Positions 1 through 5,475 of a DNA stretch of 5,475 nucleotides are shown piece by piece. The stretch is taken from positions 1 through 5,475 of the forward strand of contig DAIERH010000163.1 of assembly GCA_027346925.1 (NCBI GenBank). Direction: 5' to 3'. Both the position numbers and the translations under genes were made by a program. Source of the DNA: Geobacter sp. (GTDB lineage Bacteria > Desulfobacterota > Desulfuromonadia > Geobacterales > Pseudopelobacteraceae). How positions within the stretch are numbered: position 1 is the first letter of the stretch; each line of letters opens with the position of its first letter. The notes beneath the pieces were generated by a model that ran no database searches, was not told where the DNA came from, and was given only the letters and a program-made list of their open reading frames with translations.

Positions 1-311
1 ACCAGCAGCTTGACCAGGTCGGTCGCCTCGAGGATGACATCCATGATCTCCGGGTTTACGAGCAATTCCCCCTTGCGAAGCCGGTTGAGGACATCCTCGG
101 TCTTGTGGGTCACCTTGACCAGCAGGTCGAAACCGAGGAAGCTCGACGCGCCCTTGACGGTATGGATGGACCGGAAGATCCGGTTGAGCAGATCGGCATC
201 GTCCGTAGACTTTTCCAGTGCCACGAGGTCATCATCGAGCTTCTCCAGCAATTCGGTCGTTTCGGTGAGAAAACCTTCGAGAAGTTCCTGATCTTCGCAA
301 TCAATGGGCAT
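1..311 (-). CDS. cheA: Chemotaxis histidine kinase CheA, N-terminal HPt part (truncated by window edge)
   Basis: Reading leftward from an ATG at 309-311, 103 complete codons are visible before the window ends. They form a helical histidine phosphotransfer (HPt) domain. His50 sits in the motif SIHTVKG, the phosphorylated histidine motif at the start of CheA proteins, and is followed by ASSFLGF, another typical HPt stretch. In the CheA family this His receives phosphate from the kinase core and passes it to CheY and CheB; CheA works in the cytoplasm in a complex with CheW and chemoreceptors. The P2, dimerisation, ATPase and CheW-like domains should lie to the left of base 1. The start is supported by AAGGAGA at 317-323, 5 bases upstream of the ATG. 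An out-of-frame ATG at 314-316 can be ignored. The gene follows cheW by 32 bases, so the two are probably co-transcribed. An HPt domain in another hybrid kinase is possible, but adjacency to cheW and the N-terminal position favour CheA. Confidence 0.9.
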   Translation of the reverse strand, partial: MPIDCEDQELLEGFLTETTELLEKLDDDLVALEKSTDDADLLNRIFRSIHTVKGASSFLGFDLLVKVTHKTEDVLNRLRKGELLVNPEIMDVILEATDLVKLL

Positions 312-316
312 TGCAT

Positions 317-323
317 TCTCCTT
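317..323 (-). promoter_or_regulatory. Ribosome binding site of cheA
   Basis: AAGGAGA on the minus strand lies 5 bases before the ATG at 309-311. It decides between that ATG and the out-of-frame ATG at 314-316. Confidence 0.75.
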
Positions 324-343
324 CGAGAGTACTGGACGGGCGT

Positions 344-838
344 TTACAGCGAACCAAAGATCCTTCTTTCATCCTGGGAGAACATCTTCTCCAGGTCAAG
401 CAGCACCAGCAGGCGCTCGGTCTGGTTGATCACACCCGCGATGCATTCCTGGTCGATACCGCTGGCAACCACGGCCGGCGAGGGCTGGATTTCGCTACCG
501 GAGATGCGGATGACCTCCGAGACGGCATCGACGATGAACCCCATCAGTTCGCCATCCACGTCCATGACCATGATGCGGGTCTGCTTATCGTTGTCCACTT
601 CGATCAGGCCGAATTTTTTACGCATGGAGATGATCGGGATAACCTTGCCGCGCAGGTTGATGACCCCTTCCACGTAGTGGGGCGTATTGGGGACACGGGT
701 AACCGTGGGCATGCGTATGATCTCACGGACCTTCAGGACGTCAACCCCATACTCTTCCTGATCAAGATTGAAGCTGACAAGCTGAATCAGTTCTCCATGT
801 GATTCATCGCTTTTTACCGGAACCAGTGCGTTGCTCAT
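344..838 (-). CDS. cheW: Chemotaxis coupling protein CheW
   Basis: This 164-residue protein has the usual length and sequence pattern of CheW, the cytoplasmic SH3-like adaptor that links chemoreceptors to CheA. Visible family hallmarks are VLKVREI with Glu39 (equivalent to E. coli Glu38), RVPNTP at 48-53, GVINLRGKVIPI at 58-69 with Arg63 (equivalent to E. coli Arg62), VDAVSEV at 103-109, and the closing IAGV...LLVLLDLEKMF at 133-153. There is no signal peptide or membrane segment. A very good Shine-Dalgarno, AGGAGG at 844-849, stands 5 bases before the ATG, so the start is secure. cheA begins 32 bases downstream on the same strand, giving the order cheW-cheA. The gene is divergent from the FleQ-like regulator at 1110. 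A CheV-type protein is excluded because there is no receiver domain. Confidence 0.96.
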   Translation of the reverse strand: MSNALVPVKSDESHGELIQLVSFNLDQEEYGVDVLKVREIIRMPTVTRVPNTPHYVEGVINLRGKVIPIISMRKKFGLIEVDNDKQTRIMVMDVDGELMGFIVDAVSEVIRISGSEIQPSPAVVASGIDQECIAGVINQTERLLVLLDLEKMFSQDERRIFGSL

Positions 839-912
839 GACTTCCTCCTCGGTTCGAATGGATAAATGGGATACGCCCTAAAACATCAGCCTGCTGGCAT
901 TTTAATCGGCAT

Positions 913-941
913 AATTTATCATGGTAGTGCTGTATTATCAA
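913..941 (-). promoter_or_regulatory. Candidate sigma-70-type promoter for cheW-cheA
   Basis: On the minus strand, TTGATA (936-941) is separated by 17 bases from TAAATT (913-918). These match the sigma-70 consensus at 5 of 6 and 4 of 6 positions. Transcription would start near base 906, leaving a leader of about 68 bases before cheW. In an AT-rich stretch such matches arise easily, so this is tentative. The -10 coincides with the ATAATTTAT half of the repeated palindrome, which could make it a control point. Confidence 0.3.
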
Positions 942-1028
942 GCAGGATAAATTTATTTCTTTCATTATGACAGACGTGCCGTCCCAGCAAAATCCGTTCA
1001 AAAATCCCCATTTCCATGAGTCATTATC

Positions 1029-1057
1029 TTGACTTTTCCATCTTGCGGCATTATTCT
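1029..1057 (+). promoter_or_regulatory. Candidate sigma-70-type promoter for the regulator-transglycosylase operon
   Basis: TTGACT (1029-1034) and TATTCT (1052-1057) are separated by an ideal 17 bases and match the consensus at 5 of 6 and 4 of 6 positions. Transcription would begin near 1064, about 46 bases before the regulator's ATG. Both boxes overlap copies of the element CATTAT-N3-GAC (1022-1033 and 1049-1060), so a repressor or activator bound there would directly affect polymerase. Confidence 0.4.
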
Positions 1058-1109
1058 GACTTCCGCATCCTCAAGAGCATGACATCTCCCCTGAAATTAA
1101 TGGCAATCT

Positions 1110-2504
1110 ATGCACTCTGCCGGAAGAATCCTCATCGTTGACCGCGACCGCAAGAGCCGCGATCTGGTATCGGCATTTTTGACATACCAGGGATACGACG
1201 TTATTCACAGCGAGAATGATGCATTGATTTTTGACACCATTCGGGATCAGGAGGTGGTGATCGTCATTGCCGAGTTGACTCATCTCCGCTCCATAGCCCC
1301 CGCCTTTATGGAACAGGCCAAAAAGATCAGCCCCGCGCTGGTCCTTATCGGCCACGGCAGCAATGACGAGAAGCTCCCCCATCCGACACACACGGACAGC
1401 TTCTTCTTTCTGCCGCAGCCGCTCAATCTTGACGAGCTGGAAAGCCTGGTCATGCGGGCCGCCGAATCCCAGGCCCTGCGCCTCCTCGACACCGCGGACG
1501 ACAACGGCCGCCACCCCCACAAGCTCTGTTCCGCCATGATCGGCAAGAGCGCCCCCATGCTGACGCTGTTCGACATGATCGTGAAGATTGCCGAATCCAC
1601 CGCCACGGTCCTGATCCAGGGGGAATCGGGAACCGGCAAGGAACTTGCAGCGCGTGCCATACACCAACTGAGCGACCGGAGCAGCAGAAATTTTGTCCCG
1701 GTCAATTGTGCCGCCATTCCCGACGATCTGCTGGAGAGTGAATTGTTCGGCCACGTCAAAGGCTCTTTCACCGGTGCCTATGCCAACCGGGCCGGGCGCT
1801 TCGAGATGGCCGACAAGGGGACGCTCTTCCTGGACGAGATCGGCGACATGAAGCCGAGCCTGCAGGTCAAAATCCTGCGGGCGTTGCAAGGCAAGGAATT
1901 CGAGCCGGTGGGGTCGTCCAAGCCGCAAAAAGTTGACGTACGCATCATTGCCGCCACCAACAAGGACCTGGAGCAACTCGTGGCGAGCAGGGATTTCCGC
2001 GAAGACCTCTACTACCGCCTGTCGGTGATCCCGATCACCATCCCGCCGCTCAGGGAACGGAGGGAAGACATCCCGCTCCTGATCCACAGTTTCCTGACTC
2101 GCTTCAACAGCGACCGGAAACACGCCGTCAAGGGTTTTTCCCGCGAGACCCTCGACATCCTCTGCAGCTATGGCTGGCCGGGAAACGTGCGGGAACTGGA
2201 AAATCTGGTGGAGCGGGTGGTGATCCTCAAGGACAGTGGCTTCATAACCCCCGACGACCTTCCGGAAAAATATCTCGCTGGCCAGACGCAGGTCCAAGTA
2301 CCGCCCCTGCCGGCGACTGACGAACTACCGGCGGGGGGCATCTGTCTCAACTCCGCGGTTGAGGCGTTCGAAAACAATCTGATCCAGCAGGCCTTGCTGC
2401 GAACCAAGGGCAACAAGAAGGAGGCCGCGGCGCTCTTGAAGCTTAAGCGGACCACCCTTATTGAGAAGCTCAAGAAGAAAAACCTGGTCTACAGCGAGGA
2501 ATAG
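1110..2504 (+). CDS. FleQ/FlrA-like sigma-54 enhancer-binding protein with degenerate receiver domain
   Basis: This 464-residue cytoplasmic transcription activator has three parts. Residues about 5-118 fold like a response-regulator receiver (RILIVD start) but lack its active site: Arg12 replaces the second acidic-pocket residue, the phospho-Asp region reads IVIAEL, and the conserved Lys is Gln103 in LPQP. Residues about 143-388 form the AAA+ domain: Walker A GESGTGKE 171-178, loop GSFTGA 218-223, Walker B GTLFLDE 237-243, sensor I AATN 281-284, arginine-finger region FREDLYYRL 296-304, and GNVRELEN 358-365. This domain remodels sigma-54 polymerase using ATP. Residues about 419-457 are a Fis-type helix-turn-helix ending in RTTLIEKLKKK, resembling the FleQ end. 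No in-frame start lies upstream (TAA at 1098-1100) and no clear Shine-Dalgarno is visible. The divergent chemotaxis genes suggest control of motility; that is inference. A non-flagellar NtrC-family regulator is the alternative. Confidence 0.9.
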   Translation: MHSAGRILIVDRDRKSRDLVSAFLTYQGYDVIHSENDALIFDTIRDQEVVIVIAELTHLRSIAPAFMEQAKKISPALVLIGHGSNDEKLPHPTHTDSFFFLPQPLNLDELESLVMRAAESQALRLLDTADDNGRHPHKLCSAMIGKSAPMLTLFDMIVKIAESTATVLIQGESGTGKELAARAIHQLSDRSSRNFVPVNCAAIPDDLLESELFGHVKGSFTGAYANRAGRFEMADKGTLFLDEIGDMKPSLQVKILRALQGKEFEPVGSSKPQKVDVRIIAATNKDLEQLVASRDFREDLYYRLSVIPITIPPLRERREDIPLLIHSFLTRFNSDRKHAVKGFSRETLDILCSYGWPGNVRELENLVERVVILKDSGFITPDDLPEKYLAGQTQVQVPPLPATDELPAGGICLNSAVEAFENNLIQQALLRTKGNKKEAAALLKLKRTTLIEKLKKKNLVYSEE

Positions 2505-2512
2505 CGATTGTC

Positions 2513-3331
2513 ATGACCATGGGCATCAATGAAAATCCGTCGCTATTGGCAGCCCTTCTGGCCAAGGAGTCCCGTCAGCCGGCCGGATCCAACGCCGTGG
2601 CCCAGCCTGACGGCCTCTTTGCCGACAAGCTGGCTACCGTCCTGGCCGGCGACGGCCAGGGAGCGCTGAGCGAACAGGCCAAGGCACAGTCCTTGGCGGA
2701 AGTCCTCCACCTCCGGATGCTCCGCACAACCCTGAACCTGGGCGGCGACGCAACGGCCGATGCCGCGATGTCGTCGCCGTTCAGCCGGCAGTCCCCCACC
2801 ATCCAGGCGCTGGTACAGGCCTATGCCGCCAACTCCCCCGAGACCACCGGCCAGCCCGTTCAACCGGTCGAAGCTCCGGCTCCGGGGCAGGAACTGCCCG
2901 AACTCCCTTCCATCCCCCCCTCCTCCTCGGCTGCGACCACCAAGGGGAGCCAGTGGCTCGACCCGATCATCGCCAAGGCATCCCGCCGCTATGGCGTTGA
3001 TGTGGGGCTGATCAAGGCGGTCATCAAGGCCGAGAGCAACTTCAATCCCAATGCCGTGTCCCACGCCGGGGCGCGGGGACTGATGCAGCTCATGCCTGGA
3101 ACCGCCCGTTCCCTGGGGGTCAACGACTCATTCGACCCGGAACAGAATGTCATGGGGGGGACGAAATTCCTGCGCGACCTGCTGGATCGCTACAACGGCG
3201 ACGTGGACTCGGCCCTGGCCGCCTACAACTGGGGGCCGGGCAACGTGGACAAACGACCCGACCGCATGCCTGCCGAGACCCGGAGTTACCTGGCGCGGGT
3301 CAAGCAGCTCTACGCCTCCTACGTGGCCTGA
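2513..3331 (+). CDS. Lytic transglycosylase with SLT domain, no signal peptide
   Basis: This 272-residue protein ends in a Slt70-type lysozyme-like domain at about 146-266. Such domains cleave the glycan strands of peptidoglycan and leave a 1,6-anhydro end. The motifs are in order: Glu174 in KAESNFNP (the catalytic acid, ES motif), GLMQLMP at 189-195, AAYNWGPGNV at 236-245 and ETRSYL at 255-260. The first 145 residues are low in complexity, rich in Ala, Pro, Ser and Gln, with predicted short helices around 35-75, and resemble no domain I know. The N-terminus (MTMGINENPS) has no hydrophobic signal sequence, lipobox or membrane segment, which is odd for an enzyme whose substrate is periplasmic. 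It starts 8 bases after the regulator's stop, with GAGGAA at 2496-2501 inside the end of that gene, so translation is probably coupled. A second ATG at 2519 is in frame but further from the Shine-Dalgarno. A flagellum-linked role is inference from context. Confidence 0.9.
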   Translation: MTMGINENPSLLAALLAKESRQPAGSNAVAQPDGLFADKLATVLAGDGQGALSEQAKAQSLAEVLHLRMLRTTLNLGGDATADAAMSSPFSRQSPTIQALVQAYAANSPETTGQPVQPVEAPAPGQELPELPSIPPSSSAATTKGSQWLDPIIAKASRRYGVDVGLIKAVIKAESNFNPNAVSHAGARGLMQLMPGTARSLGVNDSFDPEQNVMGGTKFLRDLLDRYNGDVDSALAAYNWGPGNVDKRPDRMPAETRSYLARVKQLYASYVA

Positions 3332-3359
3332 CCCGCACGGTATCAACCATTCAACAGAC

Positions 3360-3396
3360 AAAGGCCTCCGGGGCATGAAACCTCGGAGGCCTTTTT
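3360..3396 (+). terminator. Strong intrinsic terminator after the transglycosylase, shared with convergent glpK
   Basis: AAAGGCCTCCG (3360-3370) pairs with CGGAGGCCTTT (3384-3394). Three further inner pairs (one G-T) bring the stem to about 14 base pairs around a 7-base loop, followed by TTTTT at 3392-3396. It lies 28 bases after the transglycosylase stop. Read from the other strand it sits about 40 bases after the glpK stop, but the T-run there is interrupted (TTTGTCTG), so it should terminate less efficiently in that direction. Confidence 0.9.
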
Positions 3397-3435
3397 AGTA
3401 TCTGCGCAACCCTTTTCATCCCAGTTCTTAGCGCT

Positions 3436-4926
<1,491 letters not shown>

Positions 4927-4943
4927 TGGTTCATGACCTCCGG

Positions 4944-4957
4944 CATTGTGGGCAATG
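4944..4957 (-). promoter_or_regulatory. Small dyad next to the glpK ribosome binding site
   Basis: CATTG-CCCA-CAATG (minus strand) forms a 5-base-pair stem with a 4-base loop, ending 2 bases before the GGAGGT of glpK. It is too short and lacks a T-run to be a terminator. It could be an operator half-pair or a modest translational element, or chance. Confidence 0.2.
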
Positions 4958-4987
4958 TAACATCACCTTCACGGCTTCAGGAGTCGA

Positions 4988-5326
4988 TCAATGGCCGTTG
5001 GGCGACTGTTTCCTGCATACGCTCGGTGAAGCCACCGTGCATCCCCCTTCACACTCGGGAATACCGCGCAAATTCAAAACAGCGGATGCTGTAGGGCGCT
5101 TTGCACAATGCGCCTCCCCCGTCCTATCGACTACGCAAGGCCCTTGGCCGCATAGGGCTATCCCGATACTGTTGAGGAAAATAACGCCGCCCGTGGGAGA
5201 GCAATAGGTTTGCCCGATACTGTTTGCGATGCAACCACTTTTCCCTATCGGCCCCGGAGGCAACTGCGCCCCGGCGAACCGAGCCGATAAAGCAACGACC
5301 ACGCCGATCACCAGTGCAATTTTCAT
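4988..5326 (-). CDS. Small secreted cysteine-repeat protein, function unknown
   Basis: I do not recognise a named family. The 112-residue product begins with a clear Sec signal peptide: MKIALVIGVVVALSARFAGA, probably cut after AGA at 20/21. The mature part of about 92 residues holds eight cysteines at 32, 42, 59, 64, 74, 92, 96 and 104. Their spacing repeats with a period near 32: a unit C-x9-C-x16-C-x4 at 32-63 recurs as C-x9-C-x17-C-x3 at 64-95, followed by a C-x7-C remnant. Both units share C-x2-[ND]-x2-G-[QE]-x-[YH]-C and a later LN...GI...C stretch. An even cysteine count in an exported protein suggests disulfides; no CxxCH haem motif is present. The frame stays open to a further ATG at 5422, but AAAGGGG at 5333-5339 and the signal peptide fix the start at 5326. 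It lies 61 bases upstream of glpK on the same strand. Confidence 0.8.
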   Translation of the reverse strand: MKIALVIGVVVALSARFAGAQLPPGPIGKSGCIANSIGQTYCSPTGGVIFLNSIGIALCGQGPCVVDRTGEAHCAKRPTASAVLNLRGIPECEGGCTVASPSVCRKQSPNGH

Positions 5327-5332
5327 GGTTTT

Positions 5333-5339
5333 CCCCTTT
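5333..5339 (-). promoter_or_regulatory. Ribosome binding site of the small secreted protein
   Basis: AAAGGGG on the minus strand, 6 bases before the ATG at 5324-5326. Together with the signal peptide that begins there, it rules out the longer frame starting at 5422. Confidence 0.65.
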
Positions 5340-5369
5340 GCATCCTGCGGCAACGCGAGCCTATCAATA

Positions 5370-5398
5370 AAAATATCCTGTTTTCTCCGGCAGATCAA
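5370..5398 (-). promoter_or_regulatory. Candidate sigma-70-type promoter for the small secreted protein (and perhaps glpK)
   Basis: On the minus strand TTGATC (5393-5398) and TATTTT (5370-5375) are 17 bases apart, each matching the sigma-70 consensus at 4 of 6 positions. Transcription would start near 5363, about 37 bases before the ATG at 5326. It would also fall inside the longer, disfavoured reading frame, which supports the shorter gene model. Confidence 0.4.
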
Positions 5399-5475
5399 TG
5401 GGGTTGGAACGAATCGGCACATCGCTCTTGAATACGCGCCCCCCGTTTTTCCGCCGGCTATCCCCTTCCCCCTTG
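5399..5475. other. Right edge, no feature seen
   Basis: I see no gene, repeat or terminator in these last bases. They are presumably upstream DNA of the small secreted protein gene, or the edge of a neighbour outside the window. Confidence 0.4.

Larger units (their letters stand above)
839..1109. other. Divergent AT-rich intergenic region between cheW and the sigma-54 regulator
   Basis: These 271 bases contain no convincing gene and are clearly richer in A and T than the flanking coding DNA. They carry candidate sigma-70-type promoters in each direction (listed separately). They also carry a perfect 10-base palindrome ATAAATTTAT at 947-956 with a near copy ATAATTTAT at 911-919, a short dyad GACG-TGC-CGTC at 973-983, and three CATTAT...GAC elements starting at 963, 1022 and 1049. 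A FliA-like -10 (GCCGATTA, minus strand, 903-910) is present without a matching -35. I found no good sigma-54 -24/-12 site and no recognisable riboswitch. A 20-codon open frame (1079-1141) overlaps the regulator start. Confidence 0.7.

Noticed and set aside
105..802. Plus-strand frames opposite cheA and cheW
   Set aside because: They mirror the real minus-strand coding regions, show no family motifs and lack ribosome binding sites.
895..912. Possible sigma-54 promoter on the plus strand (TGGCATTTTAATCGGCA)
   Set aside because: The GG to GC distance is 11 instead of 10, and it would lie about 200 bases from the regulator start.
962..985. Possible sigma-54 promoter on the minus strand (CGGCACGTCTGTCAT)
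   Set aside because: The -24 part GGCAC is good, but the -12 GC at the required spacing reads AT, and that GC is essential.
804..1001. A 65-codon minus-strand frame upstream of cheW
   Set aside because: It overlaps the cheW start in another frame, has no motif, and lies mostly in AT-rich promoter-like DNA.
1071..2297. A 408-codon minus-strand open frame opposite the sigma-54 regulator
   Set aside because: It is antisense to a gene with complete AAA+ motifs, it has no recognisable domain, and it is explained by codon bias.
5102..5240. Small secreted protein as a c-type cytochrome
   Set aside because: It has eight cysteines and a signal peptide, but no CxxCH haem-binding motif is present.
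5327..5422. N-terminal extension of the small secreted protein from the ATG at 5422
   Set aside because: The extension would bury the signal peptide 32 residues inside the protein and lacks a convincing ribosome binding site. A good one stands before the ATG at 5326, and a candidate promoter lies inside the extension.

Overview
The window looks like a chromosomal segment from a GC-rich, flagellated Gram-negative bacterium. The chemotaxis pair, the FleQ-like sigma-54 activator and the small cysteine-repeat secreted protein together suggest a member of the Desulfuromonadota (Geobacter and relatives). That placement is inferred from protein style, not from a database match. Coding density is high. 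I see no mobile element, CRISPR array, tRNA or rRNA.

Layout from left to right. (1) On the minus strand, cheW (344-838) is followed after 32 bases by the 5' end of cheA (1-311, which runs off the window), a chemotaxis signalling operon. (2) A 271-base AT-rich divergent intergenic region (839-1109) holds candidate promoters in both directions, short palindromes and a repeated CATTAT-N3-GAC element. (3) On the plus strand, a sigma-54 enhancer-binding protein with a degenerate receiver domain and a FleQ/FlrA-like DNA-binding end (1110-2504) is followed after 8 bases by a lytic transglycosylase with no signal peptide (2513-3331). A strong intrinsic terminator (3360-3396) closes this pair. (4) On the minus strand, converging on that terminator, lie glycerol kinase glpK (3436-4926) and, 61 bases upstream of it, a small secreted eight-cysteine protein (4988-5326) with its own candidate promoter at the right edge.

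The left two thirds make sense together as a motility and chemotaxis locus. CheA and CheW form the receptor-kinase signalling core. The divergent FleQ-like activator could control flagellar genes without being phosphorylated. The transglycosylase could open peptidoglycan for a flagellar or other envelope structure. The right third is metabolically separate: GlpK makes glycerol 3-phosphate, and it lacks the known control sites for fructose-1,6-bisphosphate, EIIA-Glc and HPr.

No clearly new multi-gene system is visible. The items most worth following are the repeat-built cysteine-rich secreted protein, the phosphorylation-incompetent regulator coupled to a signal-less transglycosylase, and the missing allosteric loop in GlpK.
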